This document shows positions 5,179 through 11,766 of a stretch of 18,679 nucleotides of DNA, one piece after another. The stretch is taken from positions 1 to 18,679 of the forward strand of contig JBGQJK010000019.1 of NCBI GenBank assembly GCA_041499035.1. The letters run 5' to 3'. The position numbers and the translations under genes are program-made. Under the pieces are notes generated by a model, which worked only from the letters and a program-made list of their open reading frames with translations, did no database searches and was not told the DNA's origin. This DNA is from DATFUL01 sp041499035 (GTDB lineage: Bacteria; Patescibacteriota; Microgenomatia; UBA8517). Position 1 is the stretch's first letter. Every line of letters starts with the position of its first letter.

Positions 5179-6906
5179 ATGAACGATCTTCTGGCCCGCG
5201 GAAAGAAAATAATTAATTCCCAGCAAAATACCGTTCTTTCCGCAGCCACGCTTATTATGATAATGATTGTGGCTAGCAGGGTTTTGGGCCTAGTGAGGCA
5301 AAGGGTCTTGGCCAATTATTTTGCGCCGGGTGATCTGTCACTTTTTTTTGCCGCTTTCAGGCTACCCGACGCGATTTTCGAAATTCTGGTGTTTGGAACT
5401 TTTTCCTCGGCTTTCATTCCGGTTTTTACAAAGGCTATAAAGGAGGGAAAAAGCAGAGCCTGGCAGATTGCGGGAAGGGTGGTAACAATAGGTATTCTTC
5501 TCTTTGGCGTGATGGCCTTGGCAATGGGTATTTGGGCGCCGCAGATATATTCTGTAATTGCTCCCGGCTACGGTCCTACCGAAACCAAAGAAATCGCCAT
5601 CCTGGCCCGGGTTCTATTTGCCGCACAGGGCTTTTTTGTCGTCAGCTATGTTTTAACAGGAGTTTTGGAATCTTTGAGGCGCTTTCTGGTTCCAGCTCTT
5701 GCCCCTATTTTTTATAACATCGGCATTATCCTGGGAACTATATTTTTAACGCCGTATTTGGGTTTAATGGCGCCTGCAGTTGGAGTTGTAATTGGTGCCG
5801 CCGCGCACTTTTTAATTCAGTTTCCATTATCCCGCAAATTAGGGTTCAGGTTCGTGTGGGATCTTAAACCGGACCCGGGTGTTAAAAAAGTGGGCACTCT
5901 TGCCCTCCCACGGATAATTGATTTGGCATTCGACCAGATCGGCAAAACCACCGAACTTTTCCTCTCCTCTATTATTTCCCAGGCTTCTTATACCTACTAT
6001 ATTTTTGCCAACACTCTCCAGCTTTTGCCCGTTACATTGATTGGGACTTCTTTGGCTAAAGCGGTCCTGCCTATGCTTTCACGGGCAGACGGAAATGCCA
6101 AGGAATTTAGAAGAATTCTCCATGTCGGCATTTTCCAGGCAATATTTTTAACTCTGCCCCTTGCTGCGGCCCTGATAGTTCTCAGGATCCCGATAGTGCG
6201 TCTGGTTTACGGAACCAAAATTTTCGATTGGGATGCTACTGTTCAAACGGGGACAGTGCTTTCGGTTTATGCGATTGCCATAGTCACACAAACCTTAATG
6301 TCTATTTTGGCCCGAGCATTTTTTGCCCTGCATGACACGCGTACCCCGGTAAAGGTTTCTTTCATCGGCTTGGGACTTTTGGTTATCGGGGACTTTCTTC
6401 TGGTCAAAAGTCTGGGACTTCCTGTTTGGGCTTTGGCCGCTTCATTTGCGTTCAGCACCTATGTTGAAGCAATTATTCTCCTCATCCTTATCCACAGAAG
6501 AATCGGGTCGGTTATCAATAAGAGTTTTTGGGGGCATATTATAAAAATTTCCCTGGCAACAATAACCTCAGGTAGCGTGATGTTTTTCTTGATTAAATTT
6601 TTCGATCAGTCGGTTTGGGTAAAAAGACTTTCTTTCCTGAACCAGATTCAGGCTTCATCCAATATTCCTTTCCAAAGATTTGTACTTGACACCCGCTATA
6701 CGTTAAATGTTTTGATCCTAACTGTGGCGGCGTTTCTTATAGGCATGCTAATTTATCTTGGTTTATCACTTCTTTTCAAGATTGAAGAAGCTCATTATTT
6801 TGTTGGAGTTGCCCGGAAATTCATTTCAAAAAGAGTTCTTCCCGGTATCCCAGCCAAGGAAGAGGAGCCGATTACTCCAATTACCCCCGATACTCAGGGA
6901 CAATAA
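5179..6906 (+). CDS. murJ: Lipid II flippase MurJ (MviN family)
   Basis: The product has 575 residues, somewhat longer than the roughly 510 of E. coli MurJ. It is strongly hydrophobic throughout, consistent with the 14-helix MOP-superfamily fold. The N-terminal region carries the family signature: 'SRVLGLVRQRVLANYF', then 'DLSLFFAAFRLPDAIFEILV' and 'GTFSSAFIPVF'. Later matches include 'LPRIIDLAFDQI', 'IFANTLQLLPVTLIGTSLAK' and 'ILARAFFALHDTRTPVK'. MurJ moves the peptidoglycan precursor lipid II across the inner membrane, so the organism builds a peptidoglycan wall. The extra length is mostly C-terminal: a loop near 'FLNQIQASSNIPFQRF', a last helix, and a polar tail rich in Glu, Pro and Thr. 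It diverges from rpsT. The ATG is about 12 nt after a good -10 and has no Shine-Dalgarno sequence. Confidence 0.95.
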   Translation: MNDLLARGKKIINSQQNTVLSAATLIMIMIVASRVLGLVRQRVLANYFAPGDLSLFFAAFRLPDAIFEILVFGTFSSAFIPVFTKAIKEGKSRAWQIAGRVVTIGILLFGVMALAMGIWAPQIYSVIAPGYGPTETKEIAILARVLFAAQGFFVVSYVLTGVLESLRRFLVPALAPIFYNIGIILGTIFLTPYLGLMAPAVGVVIGAAAHFLIQFPLSRKLGFRFVWDLKPDPGVKKVGTLALPRIIDLAFDQIGKTTELFLSSIISQASYTYYIFANTLQLLPVTLIGTSLAKAVLPMLSRADGNAKEFRRILHVGIFQAIFLTLPLAAALIVLRIPIVRLVYGTKIFDWDATVQTGTVLSVYAIAIVTQTLMSILARAFFALHDTRTPVKVSFIGLGLLVIGDFLLVKSLGLPVWALAASFAFSTYVEAIILLILIHRRIGSVINKSFWGHIIKISLATITSGSVMFFLIKFFDQSVWVKRLSFLNQIQASSNIPFQRFVLDTRYTLNVLILTVAAFLIGMLIYLGLSLLFKIEEAHYFVGVARKFISKRVLPGIPAKEEEPITPITPDTQGQ

Positions 6907-6924
6907 AAACTCTCCAAACGGGAC

Positions 6925-6953
6925 TTGACAACGTTTAGCACTCGGGGTATATT
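6925..6953 (+). promoter_or_regulatory. hrcA operon promoter
   Basis: TTGACA (6925-6930), a 17-nt spacer and TATATT (6948-6953) form a near-consensus housekeeping promoter. The transcription start should fall near 6960, about 8 nt before the hrcA ATG. Confidence 0.85.
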
Positions 6954-6961
6954 AGTGCTAA
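6935..6961 (+). promoter_or_regulatory. CIRCE operator (HrcA-binding site)
   Basis: The left arm TTAGCACTC (6935-6943), a 9-nt spacer and the right arm TAGTGCTAA (6953-6961) match the CIRCE consensus TTAGCACTC-N9-GAGTGCTAA with a single change (G to T at 6953). It covers the spacer, the -10 and the start region of the hrcA promoter, so bound HrcA should block RNA polymerase. The changed base is also the last base of the TATATT -10. Confidence 0.92.
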
Positions 6962-6967
6962 TCCAAT

Positions 6968-7708
6968 ATGACAGACGGACTTACAGCCAGGCAGACATCA
7001 CTCCTCAAGACTATTATTAATGAATATATTCAGACGGCAGAAGCCGTGGGCAGCGAAAACCTGGATAAAAAATATAATCTTGGCGTTTCCCCCGCAACAA
7101 TCAGAAACGAAATGGTGGCTCTAACCAAAGCGGGATACCTTAAGCAACCTCATACTTCTTCCGGGCGCGTTCCCACCCCAACCGCCATGAAGTTTTATAT
7201 AGACCAGCTTATGGAAGAAAAACAAATGAGTTTGGTTGATGAAGTTAAGGCTAAAGAAGAAGTTTGGGACTCAAGGAATAAGATTGATGACCTTATGGAC
7301 GAGGCTACTCACGCTCTTGCGAGCCGGACAAGATCCCTTGCTGTTGGCGCGCTTAAAGACAAAGATAAAAAAGATAAATTCTGGCACGCGGGACACAGTT
7401 ATATTTTCAACAACCCCGAATTTGCCGAAATGTCGGCCTGCCAAAATCTTTTTTCCATTTTTGAAGAATTCGATAAGCTGGACAGGCTTTTCTTTGGTTT
7501 TCCTTCAACATCCCCCCTGGACGTTTTATTCGGTGAGGAACTCGGTTGGCCGGAACTAACGACGGCCGGCATTGTTTCAACTCATTTTACGGTTCACGGC
7601 AATCCCGGGGCAATCGGAGTGATTGGTCCCGCCCGTGCCGATTATTCAACCGTTATCCCAATCCTTAGATATTTTGGTACCCTTATACAGGAAGTTGCAA
7701 ATGGATAA
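6968..7708 (+). CDS. hrcA: Heat-inducible transcription repressor HrcA (compact form)
   Basis: The product has 246 residues, against about 340 in Bacillus-type HrcA. The N-terminal winged helix is typical: 'LTARQTSLLKTIINEYIQTA' (5-24), 'SPATIRNEM' (41-49) and 'HTSSGRVPT' (62-70). The C-terminal part ends with 'GAIGVIGPARADYSTVIPIL' and 'RYFGTLIQEV', the conserved end of the GAF-like dimer domain. The shortening falls in the middle of the protein, around the GAF-like and insert region. HrcA represses chaperone genes by binding CIRCE, and a CIRCE overlaps its own promoter, so the operon is autoregulated. Its activity in other bacteria is tuned by GroEL; no groESL is in this window. The ATG has no ribosome binding site and lies about 8 nt from the expected transcript end. 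Confidence 0.93.
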   Translation: MTDGLTARQTSLLKTIINEYIQTAEAVGSENLDKKYNLGVSPATIRNEMVALTKAGYLKQPHTSSGRVPTPTAMKFYIDQLMEEKQMSLVDEVKAKEEVWDSRNKIDDLMDEATHALASRTRSLAVGALKDKDKKDKFWHAGHSYIFNNPEFAEMSACQNLFSIFEEFDKLDRLFFGFPSTSPLDVLFGEELGWPELTTAGIVSTHFTVHGNPGAIGVIGPARADYSTVIPILRYFGTLIQEVANG

Positions 7709-8189
7709 AAGAATTAAAAACGATAAGCAAAGCTTGCCATCTGATGGTAAAGGAAAAGTGAAGAGTGGGGATAAGGTACATAACGAATTGGAAGTTGTTA
7801 AAGGAATGTTAGCCAGGGCCCTGGCCGATTACGACAATTTAAATAAAAGAGTTGAGAGGGAGAGGCAGGATTTAGGTAAAATTGCATCAGTTGGAGTAAT
7901 AATAAAGCTTTTACCGGTCCTTGATAATCTGGAAAGCGCAGAAGAGCATCTAAAAGATCAGGGTCTGGCAATTAGCATAGCAGAATTTAAGCGGGTCTTA
8001 AGCGAAGAAGGATTAACTGAGATTAAACCAAAAGTTGGGGACAAGTTTGACGAGAACATAATGGAAGTTATTGAAGTTGTAGCGGGGGCGAGTGATAATA
8101 TAGTCGCAGAAACAGTTTTAGTTGGTTGGAAATATAATGAAGGACTTGTTGTCAGACACGCCAAAGTGAAAGTGTCGAAAAAAGAATAA
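7701..8189 (+). CDS. grpE: Nucleotide exchange factor GrpE
   Basis: The product has 162 residues from the ATG at 7701, which overlaps the end of hrcA by 8 nt and has AGGAAG at 7689-7694, 6 nt upstream. A longer open frame back to 7623 lies inside hrcA and is rejected. A charged, disordered N-terminus (1-25) is followed by the coiled-coil segment with the family motif 'ADYDNLNKRVERER' (about 42-55) and 'LLPVLDNLESAEEH' (about 70-83). The C-terminal beta domain ends 'VGWKYNEGLVVRHAKVKVSK'. The usual family text there is closer to 'GY.l..RvlRpA.V.V', so this is a divergent but complete version. GrpE releases ADP from DnaK and resets the chaperone cycle. It is the second gene of the HrcA/CIRCE operon. 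Confidence 0.93.
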   Translation: MDKRIKNDKQSLPSDGKGKVKSGDKVHNELEVVKGMLARALADYDNLNKRVERERQDLGKIASVGVIIKLLPVLDNLESAEEHLKDQGLAISIAEFKRVLSEEGLTEIKPKVGDKFDENIMEVIEVVAGASDNIVAETVLVGWKYNEGLVVRHAKVKVSKKE

Positions 8190-8191
8190 TT

Positions 8192-8668
8192 ATGGACAGA
8201 GATATAGCTTTAAAGACAAATAATTTATCAAAGATTTTTAGTAGATCAGAGGTGGTTTCGGCCGTTTATGATTGGCGTCAGGAGCAGTCGGATAAAAGGC
8301 ATAAAGTCTGGCCGGATAACGAAGTCACCGCTATAAGCCGTTTGGTTACGGATGTTTTTATACCCGCTGCTAAAATCGTGGGGCGGGGTGTTGAGACTGT
8401 GTCCCTCAGGGATAAGGAAGCAGAAGGTTTAGTGTCGGAAATTTTGCATGGTTTTGGCTCGGACCGTCAAACGGCGCTTGGAAACGTGGCTCTGGGAATT
8501 GTAAGGAATTTAGGTAGACAATGCATTGCAGAGCGGAGCAAGTTGACCAGGCAGTCCTTGAGAAGTGTGTCTATCGGGGAGCCGCAGGTTCAACAGCACG
8601 CAATGGATCCACACTATTTTGAGGACGATTTAGGTGGGTTTGGAATACACCCAGCAGATCAGGCATAA
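8192..8668 (+). CDS. Hypothetical protein between grpE and dnaK
   Basis: The product has 158 residues and is not recognised. It starts 2 nt after the grpE stop and ends 7 nt before the dnaK start, so it is co-transcribed with the chaperones. It has no signal peptide or membrane segment and is probably soluble and mainly helical. Residues 100-147 have a basic helix then an acidic patch ('LGIVRNLGRQCIAERSKL' followed by 'SLRSVSIGEP' and 'DPHYFEDDLG'). That resembles region 2.4 and the following linker of ECF-type sigma factors, but regions 2.1-2.2 and region 4 are not visible, so the resemblance is weak. The upstream ribosome binding site is only a purine-rich AAAAAAGAA. It could be a lineage-specific regulator or co-chaperone; no function is claimed. 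Confidence 0.75.
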   Translation: MDRDIALKTNNLSKIFSRSEVVSAVYDWRQEQSDKRHKVWPDNEVTAISRLVTDVFIPAAKIVGRGVETVSLRDKEAEGLVSEILHGFGSDRQTALGNVALGIVRNLGRQCIAERSKLTRQSLRSVSIGEPQVQQHAMDPHYFEDDLGGFGIHPADQA

Positions 8669-8675
8669 TAAATAT

Positions 8676-10583
8676 ATGGGAAAAATAATTGGAATTGATT
8701 TAGGTACAACAAACAGCTGCGTTGCTGTAATGGAGGGCGGCCGGCCTAAAGTTATTCCGGCTGTTGATACCGGCAAAAACACAACCCCTTCTGTGGTTGA
8801 ACCTATTAAGAATTTGGTAGGTGACGTTGCCAAGAGGCAAATGATTCTTAATGCCAAAAATACCGTCTATTCGGCCAAACGGCTTATGGGCCGAAGGTTC
8901 ACAGACTCTGAAGTTAAAAGGACTATCGAAATGGTTCCTTTCAAAATTGTTTCCGGCAAGGGCGGTATGGCAGACATCGAAATTGAAGGCAAGACTTATA
9001 CTCCTCAGGAAATCGGCGCCAGGGTACTGATGAAACTTAAAAAAGATGCCGAAAAATATTTGGGCGAAAAAGTAGACTCTGCTGTTATCACCGTCCCCGC
9101 TTATTTTGATGATGCACAGCGTCAAGCTACAAAACAGGCAGGGGAAATTGCGGGACTAAAAGTTGAACGTATTATTAATGAGCCAACTGCTGCGGCACTT
9201 GCTTATGGAATGGACAAGAAAAAAGCGGAAAAAATTGCAGTTTACGACCTTGGCGGCGGAACTTTTGATATTTCGGTTCTGGAAATCGGCGATGGAGTCA
9301 TTGAGGTCAAAGCCACAAACGGAGATACCCACTTAGGTGGAGATGATTTTGACGCTCTAATAGTTGACTACATAATCTCCGAATTTAAGAAGGAAAATAG
9401 TGTGGATCTTAGGGCAGATTCACAAGCTCTTCAACGCGTCCGCGATGCTGCAGAAAAAGCCAAGATAGAACTTTCCGCTGCGGATGAGGTTGAAATAAAT
9501 CAGCCCTACATTACTCAAAAAGACGGCAACCCTATGCATTTAACAATGAAGCTGACCCGCGCCAAGATGGAAGGCATCGTTTCTGATCTTATCCAGAAAA
9601 CTATTAAGCCGGTTGAGGCATGTCTCAAAGATGCCAAACTTGATCCGCACGATATTAACGAAGTTGTAATGGTCGGTGGAATGACGCGTATGCCCAAGGT
9701 TGTCGAAACTGTTAAAAACTTTTTCGGCAAAGATCCTAACCAATCGGTCAATCCGGACGAAGTTGTAGCGGTTGGGGCTGCAATTCAGGGCGGAGTTTTG
9801 GGCGGCGAGGTTAAAGATATACTTTTACTCGACGTTACACCTCTTACTCTTGCAATCGAAACTCTCGGAGGGGTAGCTACACCCATGATCCCCAGAAATA
9901 CCACGGTTCCTACCAGTAAAACCGAAACATTTTCAACTGCTTCGGACAACCAGACCCAGGTACAAATAGTAGTCACTCAAGGGGAGCGTCCCATGAGCGC
10001 AGACAATAAAACACTTGGAACATTCACTCTCGACGGAATCCCGCCGGCTCCCAGGGGAGTTCCCCAAGTTGAAGTTACTTTTGATATGGACGCATCCGGC
10101 ATCTTAACAGTTACAGCCAAGGACAAAGCAACGAGTAAGACCACAAATATTAAAATCACAGGCGCAGTAGGTCTATCCGATGATGAAATTAAGCGCATGC
10201 AGGAAGAAGCGGAAAAGCACAAAGAAGAGGATGAAAAGAAAGCCGAAACAATCAAAGCCAAAAATAATGCCGACGCGATGGTTGCTACCGCCGAAAAAGC
10301 CCTTAAAGATGCTGGAGATAAAGTTGATGCAAAAATTAAGGATGACGTTACCGAAAAAGTTAAGAAAGTTAAAGAAGTTGCTGCCAAAGAAGATTCTTCA
10401 AAAGAAGACATCGAGACTGCAACGAAAGATCTTTCCGATACTTTGAGCCAAGTAGGTCAAGCTATGTATGGAAAACCCTCCTCCGCTCCTGGCGGAGCTC
10501 CGGCGGGTGAAGCAAGCGAGCCGAAGGAAGAAAAAAAGGACAAAAAAGACGAGAAGGTTGAAGAAGGCGAGGTTGTCGAATAA
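8676..10583 (+). CDS. dnaK: Molecular chaperone DnaK (Hsp70)
   Basis: The product has 635 residues, near the usual 600-640. The ATG at 8676 gives the standard start MGKIIGIDLGTTNSCVAV; an upstream ATG at 8634 in frame lies in the previous gene and is rejected. ATPase domain signatures are 'AYFDDAQRQATKQAG', 'NEPTAAALAYG', 'YDLGGGTFDISVLEIGDG' and 'VGGMTRMPKV'. The interdomain linker 'VKDILLLDVTPL' is near residues 379-390. The substrate-binding domain shows 'LAIETLGGVATPMIPRNTTV', the helical lid follows, and the protein ends in a disordered tail rich in Gly/Ala then Lys/Glu. DnaK binds exposed hydrophobic segments of unfolded proteins in an ATP-driven cycle with DnaJ and GrpE, both encoded in this operon. 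Confidence 0.97.
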   Translation: MGKIIGIDLGTTNSCVAVMEGGRPKVIPAVDTGKNTTPSVVEPIKNLVGDVAKRQMILNAKNTVYSAKRLMGRRFTDSEVKRTIEMVPFKIVSGKGGMADIEIEGKTYTPQEIGARVLMKLKKDAEKYLGEKVDSAVITVPAYFDDAQRQATKQAGEIAGLKVERIINEPTAAALAYGMDKKKAEKIAVYDLGGGTFDISVLEIGDGVIEVKATNGDTHLGGDDFDALIVDYIISEFKKENSVDLRADSQALQRVRDAAEKAKIELSAADEVEINQPYITQKDGNPMHLTMKLTRAKMEGIVSDLIQKTIKPVEACLKDAKLDPHDINEVVMVGGMTRMPKVVETVKNFFGKDPNQSVNPDEVVAVGAAIQGGVLGGEVKDILLLDVTPLTLAIETLGGVATPMIPRNTTVPTSKTETFSTASDNQTQVQIVVTQGERPMSADNKTLGTFTLDGIPPAPRGVPQVEVTFDMDASGILTVTAKDKATSKTTNIKITGAVGLSDDEIKRMQEEAEKHKEEDEKKAETIKAKNNADAMVATAEKALKDAGDKVDAKIKDDVTEKVKKVKEVAAKEDSSKEDIETATKDLSDTLSQVGQAMYGKPSSAPGGAPAGEASEPKEEKKDKKDEKVEEGEVVE

Positions 10584-10780
10584 TGGATTGTGGTCAAACT
10601 CTCCAAAACTTTGAAGCGTTAGTTCAAGCTTACATTACAAATGATAGAGTTGTAGAAGAAAGAAAACTAGCAGAGTTTGTTTCTAATACAGATTTATCTA
10701 AATGTTTAAACGCTGGCGTCAGGCTCACTCTTAATTCAAATGCTTCAAATGGTACAATTCAATATAGCTTTCTAGGTTAA
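10583..10780 (+). CDS. Small hypothetical protein between dnaK and dnaJ
   Basis: The product has 65 residues and is not recognised. Its ATG overlaps the dnaK stop (TAATG at 10581-10585), which suggests translational coupling, and it ends 14 nt before dnaJ. It has no membrane segment. The first 45 residues look helical and charged ('NDRVVEERKLAEFV'), with C3 and C41; the rest is polar. Codon choice is more A/T-rich than in the flanking chaperone genes. The frame could be real or fortuitous, but the coupled start and the tight fit into the gap favour a gene. Confidence 0.55.
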   Translation: MDCGQTLQNFEALVQAYITNDRVVEERKLAEFVSNTDLSKCLNAGVRLTLNSNASNGTIQYSFLG

Positions 10781-10794
10781 AAGGTTGCGTAAAT

Positions 10795-11673
10795 ATGGCC
10801 ACAAAAACTGATTACTACGACATATTGGGAGTTTCAAAAGGAGCTTCCGCGGAGGAAATTAAAAAAGCTTACAGGAAGCAGGCTTTGGAGTGGCATCCGG
10901 ACAGGCATAAAGACGACAAAGAGGCCGCGGAAAAAAGATTTAAAGAAATTAACGAGGCCTATCAAGTTTTGGGAGACTCCAAAAAACGTTCCTCTTATGA
11001 CCAATTTGGAACCGCAGGAGGGCCGCAAGGCTTCCCCGGAGGGGGAAATCCGTTTGGCGGGGGATTTCCGGGAGGGCAATCCGGGCCGTTTACTTACACT
11101 TACCAAACAGGTGGGGAAAATCCTTTTGGAAACGGCGGTTTTGGAGACCCATTTGACATTTTTGAAGCTTTTTTTGGAGGCGCAAATCCTTTTGGAGGAG
11201 CTAGGCAGCAGCAGGTTCCGAGATATTCCCTGACAATCAGTTTTATGGAAGCGGTTAAGGGAGTTTCTAAGGAGGTTGGCATTAATGATAAGAAAAGAAA
11301 AATCAAAATCCCGGCGGGAATTTACGAAGGTGCAACAATCGATTTTGGCGACTTCCGGCTTTCCGTAAACATTAAACCCGATAAACTTTTCGAACGTCAG
11401 GATGATAATATTTATGTGAGCGTCGCTATTCCTTTTTCTTTGGCGGTTTTGGGCGGGGAAATAAAAGTCCCGACGATTGAAAGTGAGATCAAAATCAGGA
11501 TCCGCCCGGGAACACAATCCGGAACGATGATGAGGCTCAGAGAGCAGGGTGTTCCTCACTTGCACGGCCGCGGCAAGGGAGATGAATATGTGCGTATCAA
11601 CGTAGTAATTCCCGAAAAACTTAGCTACAACCAGAAGAGTATTATTGAGGAAATGAAGGAAGAAGGCCTCTAA
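10795..11673 (+). CDS. dnaJ: J-domain co-chaperone, DnaJ/CbpA type without zinc fingers
   Basis: The product has 292 residues, against about 375 for classical DnaJ. The J domain covers 1-72 with HPD at 34-36 ('ALEWHPDRHKDD'), needed to trigger ATP hydrolysis by DnaK. A long Gly/Phe/Pro-rich region follows (about 75-140, repeated 'GNPFGG' and 'FPGG' text). The CxxCxGxG zinc-finger repeats of type I DnaJ are absent: the G/F region leads directly into the first client-binding beta domain ('YSLTISFMEAVKG') and then the second ('IPFSLAVLGGEIKVPTIE', 'GTQSGTMMRLREQGVP'). That is the type II (CbpA-like) architecture. Its place at the end of the hrcA-grpE-dnaK operon indicates it is the main DnaJ here. 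A weak AAAGG lies about 10 nt before the ATG. Confidence 0.92.
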   Translation: MATKTDYYDILGVSKGASAEEIKKAYRKQALEWHPDRHKDDKEAAEKRFKEINEAYQVLGDSKKRSSYDQFGTAGGPQGFPGGGNPFGGGFPGGQSGPFTYTYQTGGENPFGNGGFGDPFDIFEAFFGGANPFGGARQQQVPRYSLTISFMEAVKGVSKEVGINDKKRKIKIPAGIYEGATIDFGDFRLSVNIKPDKLFERQDDNIYVSVAIPFSLAVLGGEIKVPTIESEIKIRIRPGTQSGTMMRLREQGVPHLHGRGKGDEYVRINVVIPEKLSYNQKSIIEEMKEEGL

Positions 11674-11678
11674 CCCGT

Positions 11679-11707
11679 TTGACTTCGTGCGTCTTCTAGA
11701 CTAAAAT
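11679..11707 (+). promoter_or_regulatory. nusA promoter
   Basis: TTGACT (11679-11684), a 17-nt spacer and TAAAAT (11702-11707) make a strong promoter-like match in the dnaJ-nusA gap. Transcription should start near 11714, only about 14 nt before the terminator hairpin. Confidence 0.68.
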
Positions 11708-11727
11708 TGTACTTGGACTGGAGAATT

Positions 11728-11758
11728 AAGGTGGGAATTTGAGCCCGCCTTTTTTATT
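11728..11758 (+). terminator. Intrinsic terminator in the nusA leader (probable attenuator)
   Basis: The stem AAGGTGGG (11728-11735) pairs with CCCGCCTT (11744-11751) over 8 bp, including one G-U pair, around an 8-nt loop. A run of six T (11750-11755) then ATT follows. It lies downstream of the nusA promoter and ends about 9 nt before the nusA ATG. It can also end the hrcA-dnaJ transcript. Confidence 0.75.
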
Positions 11759-11766
11759 AAGAAAAT

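Noticed and set aside
7623..7700. Upstream extension of grpE within hrcA
   Set aside because: The ATG at 7701 has AGGAAG at the right distance and gives a normal GrpE; the extension reads hrcA in another frame.
8634..8675. Upstream extension of dnaK
   Set aside because: The standard DnaK start MGKIIGIDLGTTN begins at 8676; the extension overlaps the end of the preceding gene.
9977..10411. Long antisense frame inside dnaK
   Set aside because: Rich in Ser/Leu/Ala as expected from reversed Lys/Glu/Ala codons; dnaK is certain on the other strand.
10834..11565. Antisense frame of 243 codons inside dnaJ
   Set aside because: Low-quality composition with no domain text; a shadow of dnaJ.
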